From contig CM070877.1 of NCBI GenBank assembly GCA_036365515.1, positions 57,465,475 through 57,529,474 on the forward strand: a stretch of 64,000 nt of DNA, read 5' to 3'. This DNA comes from Torymus aiolomorphi (Eukaryota > Arthropoda > Insecta > Hymenoptera > Torymidae). The translations under genes and the position numbers were made by a program. How positions within the stretch are numbered: the stretch's first letter is position 1; each line of letters starts with the position of its first letter. Shown piece after piece: positions 21,701 through 33,874 of the stretch. Below the pieces are notes generated by a model, which was given only the letters and a program-made list of their open reading frames with translations, was not told the DNA's origin and did not search any database.

Positions 21701-24700
21701 AAGTATGGCTTAAAGTATGGCAGAAAGTATGGCTTGAAGTATAGATGAAAGTATGGCTTATAGTATGGCTTAAAGTATGGCTTAAAGTATGACTGAAAGT
21801 ATGGCTTAAAGTATGGCTTAAAGTATGGCTGAAAGTTAACGTTTAGATTCCGTAAGGAGATCGTAGGATTCGAATTATTTCCACAACCTTGACTGAAATT
21901 TACCTAAATTTTTTGTATTAAGTTTTCTGTGAGTAGAACGTATTTATCATTAGTTTCCCAAACTTTGCCGAAACATAACATTAGCCTTGTATGATATTTT
22001 ACGTAATTTAATCGTAAGATTTGAATTCGGTTTTCCAAACTTTAAAAGAGATGAACTGTGCCAAAGTTAATATAAACATATGAAGAATTCATAAGGCGAG
22101 TGTCAGATTCGTATTTTTACACGAACATGGGCGGAAACTAATCTGAAGTTCATATTAAGTTTTCCGTCGATGGTTGTGACAAGCTTTTTCTAAAGTATGG
22201 CTGAAAGTATGGCTTAAAGTATGGCAGAAAGTATGGCTTGAATTATGGATGAAAGTATGGCTTAAAGTATGGCTTGAAGTATGGATGAAAGTATGGCTTA
22301 AAGTATGGCTTGAAGTATGGCTTAAAGTATGGCTGAAAGTATGGCCTAAAATATGGATGAAAGTATGGCTTGAAGTATGGCTGAAAGTTATCGTTTAGAT
22401 TCCGTAAGGAGATCGTAGTATTCGAATTATTTCCACAACCTTGACTGTAATTCACCTAAATTTTGTATTAGGTTTCTCGTGAGTAGAACGTATTTATCAT
22501 TATTTTCCCAAACTTTACCGAAACATAACATTAACCTTGTATGATGTTTTACGTAATTTAATCATAAGATTTCAATTCGGTTTTCTAAACTTTAAAACAG
22601 ATGAACTGAGCCAAAGTTAATATAAACATATGAAGTATTTCCTAAGGCGAGTGTAAGATTCCTATTTTTACACGAACATTGACAGAAACTAATCTAAATT
22701 TCATATTAAGTTTTCTGTCGATGGTTGTGGCAAGCTTTTTCTAAAGTATGGCTGAAAGTATGGCTTAAAGTATGGCAGAAAGTATGGCTTGAAGTATGGA
22801 TGAAAGTATGGCTTAAAGTATGGCTTAAAGTATGGCTTAAAGTATAGCTGAAAATATGGCCTAAAATATGGATGAATGTATGGCTTAAAGTATGGCTGAA
22901 ATTTATCGTTAAGATTCCGTAAGGAGATCGTAGGATTCGAATTATATCCACAACCTTGTCTAAAATTTACCTAAATTTTTTGTATTAAGTTTCTCGTGAG
23001 TAGAACGTATTTATCATTAGTTTCCCAAACTTTGCCGAAACATAACATTAGCCTTGTATGATATTTTACGTAATTTAATCGTAAGATTTGAATTCGGTTT
23101 TCTAAACTTTAAAAGAGATGAACTGTGCCAAAGTTAATATAAACATATGAAGTATTTCATAAGGCGAGTGTCAGATTCGTATTTTTACACGAACATGGGC
23201 GGAAACTAATCTGAAGTTCATATTAAGTTTTCCGTCGATGGTTGTGCCAAGCTTTTTCTAAAGTATGGCTGAAAGTATGGCTTAAAGTATGGCAGAAAGT
23301 ATGGCTTAAAGTATGGCTGAAAATATGGCCTAAAATATGGCTTAAAGTATGGCTTAAAGTATGGCTGAAAGTATGGCTTAAAGTATAGCTGAAAATATCG
23401 CTGAAAGTATTGCTTAAAGTATGGCTTACAGTATGGCTGAAAGTATGGCTTAAAGTATGGCAGAAAGTATGGCTTGAATTATGGATGAAAGTATGGCTTA
23501 AAGTATGGCTTGAAGTATGGATGAAAGTATGGCTTAAAGTATGGCTTGAAGTATGGCTTAAAGTATAGCTGAAAGTATGGCCTAAAATATGGATGAAAGT
23601 ATGGCTTAAAGTATGGCTGAAAGTTATCATTTAGATTCCGTAAGGAGATCGTAGTATTCGAATTATTGCCACAACCTTGACTGTAATTCACACAAATTTA
23701 GTATTACGTTTCTCGTGAGTAGAACGTATTTATCATTATTTTCCCAAACTTTACCGAAACATAACATTAACCTTGTATGATGTTTTACGTAATTTAATCG
23801 TAAGATTTCAATTCGGTTTTCCAAACTTTAAAACAGATGAACTGAGCCAAAGTTAATATAAACATATGAAGTATTTCCTAAGGCGAGTGTAAGATTCCTA
23901 TTTTTACACGAACATTGACAGAAACTAATCTAAATTTCATATTAAGTTTTCTGACGATGGTTGTGGCAAGCTTTTTCTAAAGTATGGCTGAAAGTATGGC
24001 TTAAAGTATGGCTTAAAGTATGGCTTAAAGTATGACTGAAAGTATGACTTAAAGTATGGCTGAAAGTTATCGTTTAGATTCCGTAAGGAGATCGTAGTAT
24101 TCGAATTATTTCCACAACCTTGCCTGTAATTCACCTAAATTTTGTATTAGGTTTCCGTGAGTAGAACGTATTTATCATTATTTTCCCAAACTTTACCGAA
24201 ACATAACATTAACCTTGTATGATGTTTTACGTAATTTAATCGTAAGATTTCAATTCGGTTTTCCAAACTTTAAAACAGATGAACTGAGCCAAAGTTAATA
24301 TAAACATATGAAGTATTTCCTAAGGCGAGTGTAAGATTCCTATTTTTACACGAACATTCACAGAAACTAATCGAAATTTCATATTAAGTTTTCTGTCGAT
24401 GGTTGTGGCAAGCTTTTTCTAAAGTATGGCTGAAAGTATGGCTATAAGTATGGCTGAAAGTATGGTTTGAAGTATGGATGAAAGTATGGCTTAAAGTATG
24501 GCTTAAAGTATGGCTGAAAGTATGGCTATAAGTATGGCTGAAAGTATGGCTGAAAGTATGGCTTGAAGTATGGATGAAAGTATGGCTTAAAGTATGGCTT
24601 AAAGTATGGCTGAAAGTATGGCTTAAAGTATGGCTTAAAGTATGGCTGAAACGTAACGTTTAGATTCCGTAAGGAGATCGTAGGATTCGAATTATTTCCA

Positions 24701-27290
24701 CAACCTTGACTGAAATTTACCAAAATTTTTTTTATTAAGTTTCCTGTGAGTAGAACGTATTTATCATTATTTTCCCAAACTTTGCCGAAACATAACATTA
24801 GCCTTGTATGATATTTTACGTAATTTAATCGTAAGATTTGAATTCGGTTTTCCAAACTTTAAAAGAGATGAACTGTGCCAAAGTTAATATAAACGTATGA
24901 AGTATTTCCTAAGGCGAGTGTAAGATTCCTATTTTTACACGAACATTGACGGAAACTAATCTGAAGTTCATATTAAGTTTCCTGTCGATTGTTGTGACAA
25001 GCTTTTTCTAAAATATGGCTGAAGGTATGGCTTAAAGTATGGCTGAAAGTATGGCTGAAAGTATGGCTTGAAGTATTGATGAAAGTATGGCTTAAAGTAT
25101 GGCTTAAAGTATGGCTTAAAGTATGGCTTAAAGTATGGCTATAAGTATGGCTGAAAGTATGGCTTGAAGTATGGATGAAAGTATGGCTTAAAGTATGACT
25201 TAAAGTATGGCTGAAAATATGGCCTAAAATATGGCTTAAAGTATGGCTTAAAGTATGGCTGAAAGTATGGCTTAAAGTATAGCTGAAAATATCGCTGAAA
25301 GTATTGCTTAAAGTATGGCTTACAGTATGGATGAAAGTATGGCTTAAAGTATGGCTGAAAGTTATCGTTTAGATTCCGTAAGGAGATCGTAGTATTCGAA
25401 TTATTGCCACAACCTTGACTGTAATTCACACAAATTTAGTATTACGTTTCTCGTGAGTAGAACGTATTTATCATTGTTTTCCCAAACTTTACCGAAACTT
25501 AACATTAACCTTGTATCATGTTTTACGTAATTTAATCGTAAGATTTCAATTCGGTTTTCCAAACTTTAAAAGAGATAAACTGAGCCAAAGTTAATATAAA
25601 CATATGAAGTATTTCCTAAGGCGAGTGTAAGATTCCTATTTTTACACGAACATTGACGGAAACTATTCGGAAGTCCATATTAAGTTTCCTGTCAATGGTT
25701 GTGACAAGCTTTTTCTAAAGTATGGCTGAAAGTATAGCTTAAAGTATGGCAGAAAGTATGGCTTGAAGTATGGATGAAAGTATGTCTTAAAGTATGGCTT
25801 AAAGTATGGCTTAAACTATAGCTGAAAATATGGCCTAAAATATGGATGAATGTATGGCTTAAAGTATGGCTGAAATTTATCGTTAAGATTCCGTAAGGAG
25901 ATCGTAGTATTCGAATTATTTCCACAACCTTGCCTGTAATTCACCTAAATTTTGTATTAAGTTTCTCGTGAGTAGAACGTATTTATCATTATTTTCCCAA
26001 AATTTACCGAAACATAACATTAACCTTGTATGATGTTTTACGTAATTTAATCGTAAGATTTCAATTCGGTTTTCCAAACTTTAAAACAGATGAACTGAGC
26101 CAAAGTTAATATAAACATATGAAGTATTTCCTAAGGCGAGTATAAGATTCCTATTTTTACACGAACATTGACAGAAACTAATCTAAAGTTCATATTAAGT
26201 TTTCTGTCGATGGTTGTGACAAGCTTTTTCTAAAGTATGGCTGAAAGTATGGCTTAAAGTATGGCAGAAAGTATGGCTTGAAGTATGGATGAAAGTATGG
26301 CTTATAGTATGGCTTAAAGTATGGCTTAATGTATGACTGAAAGTATGGCTTAAAGTATGGCTTAAAGTATGGCTGAAAGTTAACGTTTAGATTCCGTAAG
26401 GAGATCGTAGGATTCGAATTATTTCCACAACCTTGACTGAAATTTACCTAAATTTTTTGTATTAAGTTTTCTGTGAGTAGAACGTATTTATCATTAGTTT
26501 CCCAAACTTTGCCGAAACATAACATTAGCCTTGTATGATATTTTACGTAATTTAATCGTAAGATTTGAATTCGGTTTTCCAAACTTTAAAAGAGATGAAC
26601 TGTGCCAAAGTTAATATAAACATATGAAGTATTTCATAAGGCGAGTGTCAGATTCGTATTTTTACACGAACATGGGCGGAAACTAATCTGAAGTTCATAT
26701 TAAGTTTTCCGTCGATGGATGTGACAAGCTTTTTCTAAAGTATGGCTGAAAGTATGGCTTAAAGTATGGCAGAAAGTATGGCTTGAATTATGGATGAAAG
26801 TATGGCTTAAAGTATGGCTTGAAGTATGGATGAAAGTATGGCTTAAAGTATGGCTTGAAGTATGGCTTAAAGTATGGCTGAAAGTATGGCCTAAAATATG
26901 GATGAAAGTATGGCTTGAAGTATGGCTGAAAGTTATCGTTTAGATTCCGTAAGGAGATCGTAGTATTCGAATTATTTCCACAACCTTGACTGTAATTCAC
27001 CTAAATTTTGTATTAGGTTTCTCGTGAGTAGAACGTATTTATCATTATTTTCCCAAACTTTACCGAAACATAACATTAACCTTGTATGATGTTTTACGTA
27101 ATTTAATCATAAGATTTCAATTCGGTTTTCTAAACTTTAAAACAGATGAACTGAGCCAAAGTTAATATAAACATATGAAGTATTTCCTAAGGCGAGTGTA
27201 AGATTCCTATTTTTACACGAACATTGACAGAAACTAATCTAAATTTCATATTAAGTTTTCTGTCGATGGTTGTGGCAAGCTTTTTCTAAA
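18706..27290. repeat. Two tandem copies of a 4,544-bp higher-order block
   Basis: Unit starts 18706-22732 recur at +4543 to +4546 (23250-27278). Frame-sized landmarks recur likewise: 18935/23479, 19393/23937, 19982/24526, 20595/25139 and 21148/25692. The eight constituent units have different lengths but the same order in both blocks, so the block was duplicated as a whole. Only scattered differences separate the two copies. Confidence 0.93.
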
Positions 27291-29984
27291 GTATGGCTGA
27301 AAGTATGGCTATAAGTATGGCTGAAAGTATGGCTTGAAGTATGGATGAAAGTATGGCTTAAAGTATGGCTTAAAGTATGACTGAAAGTATGGCTTAAAGT
27401 ATAGCTGAAAATATGGCTGAAAGTATTGCTTAAAGTATGGCTTACAGTATGGATGAAAGTATGGCTTAAAGTATCGCTGAAAGTTATCGTTTAGATTCCG
27501 TAAGGAGATCGTAGTATTCGAATTATTGCCACAACCTTGACTGTAATTCACCCCAATTTTGTATTACGTTTCTCGTGAGTAGAACGTATTTATCATTGTT
27601 TTCCCAAACATTACCGAAACTTAACATTAACCTTGTATCATGTTTTACGTAATTTAATCGTAAGATTTCAATTCGGTTTTCCAAACTTTAAAAGAGATAA
27701 ACTGAGCCAAAGTTAATATAAACATATGAAGTATTTCTTAAGGCGAGTGTAAGATTCCTATTTTTACACGAACCTTGACGTAAAACTAATCGGAAGTTCA
27801 TATTAAGTTTCCTGTCTATGGTTGTGACAAGCTTTTTCTAAAGTATGGCTGAAAGTATGGCTTAAAGTATGGCAGAAAGTATGGCTTGAAGTATGGATGA
27901 AAGAATGGCTTAAAGTATGGCTTAAAGTATGGCTGAAAATATGGCCTAAAATATGGATGAATGTATGGCTTAAAGTATGGCTGAAATTTATCGTTAAGAT
28001 TCCGTAAGGAGATCGTAGGATTCGAATTATTTCCACAGCCTTGACTGAAATTTACCTAAATTTTTTGTATTAAGTTTTCTGTGAGTAGAATGTATTTATC
28101 ATTATTTTCTCAAACTTAACGAAATTTAACATTAACCTTGTATGATGTTTTACGTAAATTAATCATAAGATTTCAATTCGGTTTTACAAACGTTAAAAGA
28201 GATGAACTGAGGCAAAATGAATATAAACATATGAAGTATTTTATAAGGTGAGTGCAAGATTCGTATTTTTACATGAACATGGGCGGAAACTAATCTGAAG
28301 TTCATATTAAGTTTTCCGTCGACGGTTGTGACAAGCTTTTTCTAAAGTATGGTTGAATGTATGTCTTAAAGTATGGCTGAAAGTATGGCTTGAAGTATGG
28401 ATGAAAGTATGGTTTAAAGTATGGCTTAAAGTATGGCTTAAAGTAAGGCTGAAAGTATAGCTACAAGTATGGCTTAAAGAATGGCTTATAGTATGGCTGA
28501 ATGTATGGCTTAAAGTATGGCTTAAAGTATGGCTGAAATTTAACGCTTACATTCCGTAAGGAGATCGTAGGATTCGAATTATTTCCACAACCTTGACTGA
28601 TATTCACCTAAATTTTTTGTATTAAGTTTCCCGTGAGTAGAACGTATTTGATCGTTCTTTTCCCAAACTTTACCGAAACTTAACATTAACTTTGTACGAT
28701 CTTCTACGTAAGTTAATCATAAGATTTCAATTCGGTTTTCCAAACATTAAAAGAGATGAACTCAGCCAAAGTTAATATAAACATATGAAGTATTTCCTAA
28801 GGCGAGTGTAAGATTCCTATTTTTACACGAACATTAACGGAAACTAATCTGAAGTTCATATAAAGTTTCCTGTCGATCGTCGTGACAAGCTTTTTCTAAA
28901 GTATGGCTTAAAGTATGGCTTAAAGTATGGCTGAAAGTATGGCTTAAAGTATGGCTGAAAGTATGGCTTAAAGTATGGCTGAAAATATGGCTGAAAGTAT
29001 GGCTGAAAGTATGGCTTAAAGTATAGCTGAAAGTACGGCTGAAAGTATGGAACTGAGCCAAAGTTAATATAAATATATGAAGTATTTCCTAAGGCGAGTG
29101 TAAGATTCCTATTTTTACACGAACATTGCCGGAAACTAATGTGAAGTTCATATTAAGTTTTCTGTCGATGGTTGTGACAATCTTTTTCTAAAGTATGGCT
29201 GAAAGTATGGCTTAAAGTATGGCTGAAAGTATGGCTTGAAGTATGGATGAAAGTATGGCTTAAAGTATGGCTGCACGTTATCGTTTGGATTCCGTAAGGA
29301 GAACGTTGGATTCGAATTTTTTCCAAAACCTTGACTGAAATTCACCTAAACTTTGTATTAAGTTTCGAGTAAGTAGATCGTATTTATCATTCTTTTCCCA
29401 AACTTTACCGAAACTTAATATTATCCTTGAATGGATTTTTACGTAAATTAATCTTAAGATTTCAATTCGGTTTTCAACACTTTAAAAGAGATGAACTATG
29501 CCAAAGTTAATATAAACATATGAAGTATTTCCTAAGACGAGTGTAAGATTCCTATTTTTACACGAACATTGCCGGAAACTAATCTGAAGTTCATATTAAG
29601 TTTTCTGTCGATGGTTGTGACAATCTTTTTCTAAAGTATGGCTGAAAGTATGGCTTAAAGTATGGATGAAAGTATGGCTTAAAGTATGGCTGAACGTTAT
29701 CGTTTGGATTCCGTAAGGAGAACGTAGGATTCGAATTTTTTCCAAAACCTTGACTGAAGTTCACCTAAACTTTGTATTAAGTTTCGAGTAAGTAGATAGT
29801 ATTTATCATTCTTTTCCAAAACTTTGGTGAAACTTAACATTAACTTTGTATGAAGTTTTACGTAAGTTAATCGTAAGATTTCAATTTGGTTTTCCAAACT
29901 GTAAAAGAGATGAACTGAGCCAAAGTGAATATAAACATATGAAGTATTTCCTAAAGCGAGTGTAAGATTCGTGTTTTTCCACGA

Positions 29985-30275
29985 ACAATAAAAATCTAAT
30001 TCCGCCGTTTTTGAGATGTCCGATAATTTTATTATCGGAATTCAATTTTGACAATGCAGTATATCTACAAAAAAAATCTAATTCCACCGTTTTTGAGTTC
30101 CCCGATAATTTTATTATCGGAATACAATTTTGAGCATGCAAGATAGCTACCAAAAAATTGGCAACCTCCAAAGCACCGCGGAAGACCCCCCTTTAGTCCG
30201 AAAAAATGCCAATAAAAATCTAATTCCGCCGTTTTTTATATCCCCGATAATAAAATTATCGGGGAAATTTTAATT
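29985..30275. repeat. Three copies of an ~80-bp repeat with CCGATAAT...ATTATCGG stem
   Basis: Each copy reads AAAAATCTAATTCCGCCG-TTTTT..., then CCGATAATTTTATTATCGG (a 19-bp hairpin). Copies start near 29992, 30066 and 30214. The last stem reads CCGATAATAAAATTATCGG. Confidence 0.85.
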
Positions 30276-30279
30276 AAAA

Positions 30280-31235
30280 TTTGAATTTTTTTTTAAGTTA
30301 CTGCTAATTTACATCAGTTATTTGAGGAAATCATTAATCAGGTAAAGGGATTTGTCACGTGTATTACATGGGTTGAATGACCTAATATAAGAATAATATA
30401 AATGTTTAAGATTTATATTTATTTTTAAAATTTTATAATAAGGTGACTTGGGATAATTCGGTCACCTTAAGTGGAATATTTTGTATCTGCTTCTGTAAAT
30501 GCTTTAGCAAAAATTATGGGAAAGGCTTTAAAGTATATTAATTATACAACCATTAGGTAAAATTAGGAACGCCCTAAATGTGATATTAGTTTTATAAGGT
30601 AATTCGGTCAATACTCAAAAAATGGTACAAGAAAACTTCTAAATTCCACAGATGAATAATATTAATATTTTTAAGTATATAAAACTACTTTATTTAATTA
30701 TTAACTCATATAAATAACACTAACCAAACGAAAATTAAGGAATTTATTTCATTACAATGTATTCTATACATAATTTTGGAATCCTATATAGGATTTTGCC
30801 ATAAACGAAGCAAAACATTCATTTTGTTTCATGAAATTGACTATTGCTGCCCATATTTTTAAAGTTTCTTTTCACAAACGAGACACTTTTACTTCGTGAA
30901 AGTAATACGAATTTCACACCTTCACATCTTTATTGGATCACATCTTATTTTATAAAACCAAAAAAACATGTTTTTGTACCTTTTTAATGGTACATTACAT
31001 AACTTTTGTTGTCTTTTCTTTTTAGATCACTTTATTTTTAATATTTGGTTGTCTACAACTTCGCTATTTTTTTTATAGCTTTTGTGTAATTAGCCTTTGT
31101 TCTTTGTAATTTTTGTAATTTTTGCTGTGCTCATCGTTACGTGCCGTTACGCCAGTTATACGCTAAATTATAGACGCGATAGTAGTTTTCGTACCACGGG
31201 CGTAAAAGTTTTACGTTACGCCTGCGGTCCAAACA
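30280..31235. other. AT-rich stretch, no gene seen
   Basis: 'GGTGACTTGGGATAATTCGGTCACC' near 30442 is a short inverted repeat. 'TAATTCGGTCA' recurs near 30600. Otherwise I see nothing. Confidence 0.5.
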
Positions 31236-31240
31236 TTATT

Positions 31241-31450
31241 TTTCATAGTAGGCAAGGTGCGCACTTTACTCCTACTATGACAAAATAGTATATTATGTAC
31301 CTAGGGTGTAAAGCCTTTTCAGACCGAGTGTGGAGTTTCGATTTGCTCGTCTTCGATTCGCAGAACGGACTCGCTTTCGGCTCGTGCTAGCTCACCTTAA
31401 GCTCGTACTGCAAACACACGAGGTCTAAAAGCCCGCGACCCTAGCTGCAC
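31241..31450. repeat. Two nested inverted repeats
   Basis: CATAGTAGG...CCTACTATG forms a hairpin at about 31241-31278. A second, imperfect pair (CTAGGGTGTAAAGCC...GTGTG at about 31301 against CACACGAGGTCTAAAAGCC...CCCTAG near 31410-31433) surrounds a ~70-bp GC-rich centre. Short MITE remnants are likely. Confidence 0.45.
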
Positions 31451-31807
31451 ACCATTTTTGTGTGACACACGTATTAATTTTAGGGATTTTTTATATAAAG
31501 TTACATTGAAAAATTTAATAAATGATATTATTAAATTATATGCACGACATTGTTTTATAATTTGTATATTTTATAAATTTATTATTCATTTAAAATTGTT
31601 GTACGTAATTCTTAAATTTAAAAAAAAAATGATTTGAATTTTCTTTTCTTTCTTAAAATTATTTATCAAATACCTCGTCGTCACGAAGTGCAATGCGCTT
31701 TGTCTTTCGAGTACTATTGGCAAGGTTGAAAAAATAATTTTAATTGAAAAATTTTTCATGTGATGCTCCAAGAAAATGCAATAAGTTTCTTGATTTATTA
31801 ACGAGAG

Positions 31808-33093
31808 ATGATAGGATAATCAGATAATTATTTTAAAACGAAAAATTATTTACATATTTTATGTTAATTTATTTATTTAGTTTTAAATACTTAAGTATAC
31901 AAATTCAACCTAAAAACTTAAATGAGTAGATATAGCGAATCCTTACCCCTATTCTTCATAGATAAATCTATTTCAATTTTTAAATGTTACACAATATCCG
32001 ACCCTCGTGTTTTTAGGAGAGCAAGTTATGTAAATCTTTGTTGATCTATATTAACGAGAGCATCAATAAGATAATGTTATGAAGCCTTGTTTATTTTACC
32101 ATCTGTACGCGAGTCAGGAGAATTTCGCCGATTGACCGAAAGTTTACTTCACCAGCCGATCATCAGCCGTCTTGGCAATTAATACAGTAATGAAATCGAC
32201 TTGCCACATAAATGGCTGCATTTTGGTTATAAGGTAAATCGAGGTCGCAAAAACCGATTTACAAATATGCAGCTTCCTCAGCTTCCCAGGAGTTCTACGT
32301 GAAAACAACGTTAGAAAGTTTTATTTGCTTATATCTCGAGAACGGCTTAGTCTACGTCAAAATGGCTTACACCAAACGAAAAAGCGTAAAATTTTGCATC
32401 GGAAACGATTTTTTACTCGATATGGATGAGTGCAAAGTTCCGAGATAATTAATCGCAAAGAAATAAACGCTGTGGGCGCGAGAGAGACGGGAAGCATAAC
32501 GCGGGAGAGATGGCGGAGCGCTTATTTCTTTGCGATTAATTTATCTCGGAACTTTGCACTCATCAAAATCGAGTAAAAAATCGTTTCCGATGCAAAATTT
32601 TACGCTCTTCCGTTTGGTGCAAGTAATTTTCTCGTAGACTCAGCCGTTCTCGAGATATAAGTCAATAAAACTTAAAAACGCTGTTTTCGCATAGAACCTC
32701 TGGACCTAGGAATCTGCAAATTTCAAAATCGATTTCTGCGACCGCGATTTACCTTATAACCAATATGCAGTCATTGCTGTGACAAGTCGATTTCACAGCG
32801 ATTTTTACTGCGGACTAAATCGTTGCGCTCCTCGATTGCTCAGCTTCCCCCTTACCTCCCGCTTCCGTCGACGTACTCCGTAGCAACGGTTGCCCCCCAC
32901 TCTTTGCCGCGGCGGCCGCCGCTTGGCTCGCGCCGCCGCTCTGCCAGGTCTGGCGCTATACGGGAAACTTTTCTGGACCTAATAGGGGTGCGAAGAACTT
33001 GCCGGATAATTTTCGGTACTAAGTGATCTTGATTCAGTTTTTCACGCTGATCACGTTGGTATATATATGTTGAATTGTTTCAGAATCACCCTG
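31808..33093 (-). repeat. Right terminal inverted repeat of the giant element
   Basis: Inverse of 12337-13570. From the tip at 33093: 'GATCAGCGTGAAAAACT' and 'TTATCCGGCAAGTT', the GC-rich block (32810-32960), the fold-back (32183-32800), then the AT-rich tract with 'AACTAAATAAATAAATTAAC' on the minus strand. Point differences and small gaps relative to the left copy indicate age. Confidence 0.75.
32183..32800. repeat. Fold-back inside the right TIR
   Basis: 'GAAATCGACTTGCCACA' at 32194 pairs with 'TGTGACAAGTCGATTTC' near 32795. 'TTCCGAGATAATTAATCG' pairs with 'CGATTAATTTATCTCGGAA'. It is more symmetric than its partner at 12634-13232, and the arms share a 5' CGCTTATTTCTTTGCG-type end at the loop. 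Confidence 0.85.
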
Positions 33094-33560
33094 TATATGG
33101 GAGTTATGTAGACGTGAAAAAATAAGCAAAACTATTATTTAAATAATTTTTAAACCCAAGTAGCCAGGGGACGAGAGGTCCACGCATATTAGGGAATTTT
33201 GTAGACGTGCAACCATAAGCAAGACAATTATTTAAACAATTTTTAAACGCAAGTAGGCGGGGGATATGAGGGTTCATGCCTATAAGGGAATCATATAGAC
33301 ATGAAAAAATAAGCAGAACAATTATTTAAATAATTTTTAAACCCGTCGCTCGTCTACGTACCTAACTCCCTTACATGCGTGAATCTAGCGTTCTCCGGCT
33401 ATTTAGGTTAAAGAATTCAATAAATAATTGTTTAAACATTTTTTAAATAATTTTCCCTCCTAATGCTGCTCGTCTACGTAAGTCCCATATTTGCAGGAAC
33501 CTGGAGTCCCTCAGCTGTTTAGATTTAAGATTGGAAATAGTCGTTCTGCTTACCCTGGTG
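33094..33560. repeat. ~93-bp satellite, right flank, with an orientation switch
   Basis: Two and a half plus-oriented units (33094-33340) resume exactly where the left flank stopped. From about 33346 the same repeat continues inverted (CGTCTACGTACCTAACTCCCTTACATGCG...). The array therefore changes direction at about 33343. Confidence 0.8.
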
Positions 33561-33626
33561 GAAATCGTTTCTATTATTTGCCTAATAAATACCTAGTTTC
33601 ACCAATTATCGTCAAAAATCAGGCAC

Positions 33627-33860
33627 TTTTCTTAGATGTTTGAAATTTCGAATGTTCATAGTGAACGAAAGATTTTAGCCATTTTTTGATTTAGCCGAAG
33701 TTATCTACTTAATATATTTAAAAAATAATAATAACTCTTCACTTCTCACTCTTGCAGTCACCACTAAAACCAGTTCGACGAATTCTAACCAAAATTAGAA
33801 ACTATAAGTTAATATTTCGTTCATTATGAACGTTCGGAATTTCAAATACGTCTTTTCTTG
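33627..33860. repeat. Fold-back with ~42-bp arms
   Basis: 'GAAATTTCGAATGTTCATAG' near 33645 is mirrored by 'ATGAACGTTCGGAATTTC' near 33830. Flanking TTTTCTT is shared as well. It looks like a MITE remnant and lies just outside the TRIM-like element. Confidence 0.65.
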
Positions 33861-33874
33861 GCCATTCTATCCAT

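Larger units (their letters stand above)
17650..29990. repeat. ~12-kb compound tandem array (22 units of 300-720 bp, each with a 12-bp minisatellite)
   Basis: Each unit has a ~300-bp unique-like part and a run of 12-bp repeats, AAGTATGGCTTA with variants GCTGA, GGATGA and GGCCTA. Unit starts ('AAGCTTTTTCTAAAGTATGG' or near) fall at about 18154, 18706, 19424, 19866, 20455, 21161, 21677, 22181, 22732, 23250, 23968, 24409, 24998, 25705, 26220, 26726, 27278, 27825, 28335, 28883, 29180 and 29622. Divergence rises toward both edges (17650-18100 and 28.3-29.9 kb), as expected of unequal exchange in the middle. Read on the minus strand the 12-mer is stop-free in two frames (Lys-Pro-Tyr-Phe and Ser-His-Thr-Leu). 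That explains the long repetitive frames, and I do not call them genes. Confidence 0.95.
12337..33093. mobile_element. Giant (20.8-kb) TIR element without recognisable transposase
   Basis: Left end CAGGGTGATTCTGAAAC at 12337 and its complement at 33077-33093 are the outer tips of inverted repeats alignable by eye over at least 1.23 kb. The left neighbour is a ~93-bp satellite unit ending ...CGCATA. The right neighbour is the rest of such a unit, TATATGGGAG..., and intact units read CGCATATAAGGGAG. The site was thus one satellite unit in which TA became duplicated (12335-12336 and 33094-33095). A TA duplication with CAG-tipped ends fits Tc1/mariner-type transposition. The 18 kb between the repeats holds hairpins, minisatellites, MITEs and a long tandem array, but no transposase. 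Alternative: two separate inverted fold-back elements. That would not explain the split satellite unit. Confidence 0.65.

Noticed and set aside
18216..29345. Many 65-135-residue frames rich in KPYF/HPYF or SHTL/SHTF as a tandem gene family
   Set aside because: They arise because a 12-bp repeat is automatically stop-free in two frames of the minus strand. Starts and ends follow repeat-unit edges, and most units break the flanking frame.
17650..29990. CRISPR-like repeat-spacer array
   Set aside because: Animal-type sequence context, repeats of 12 bp without unique spacers, and larger units of unequal length. No cas-like genes.
12337..33093. Maverick/Polinton identity for the giant element
   Set aside because: Size and long TIRs would fit, but there is no polymerase, integrase, ATPase or capsid gene. 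The target duplication is TA rather than 6 bp and the ends do not start AG.
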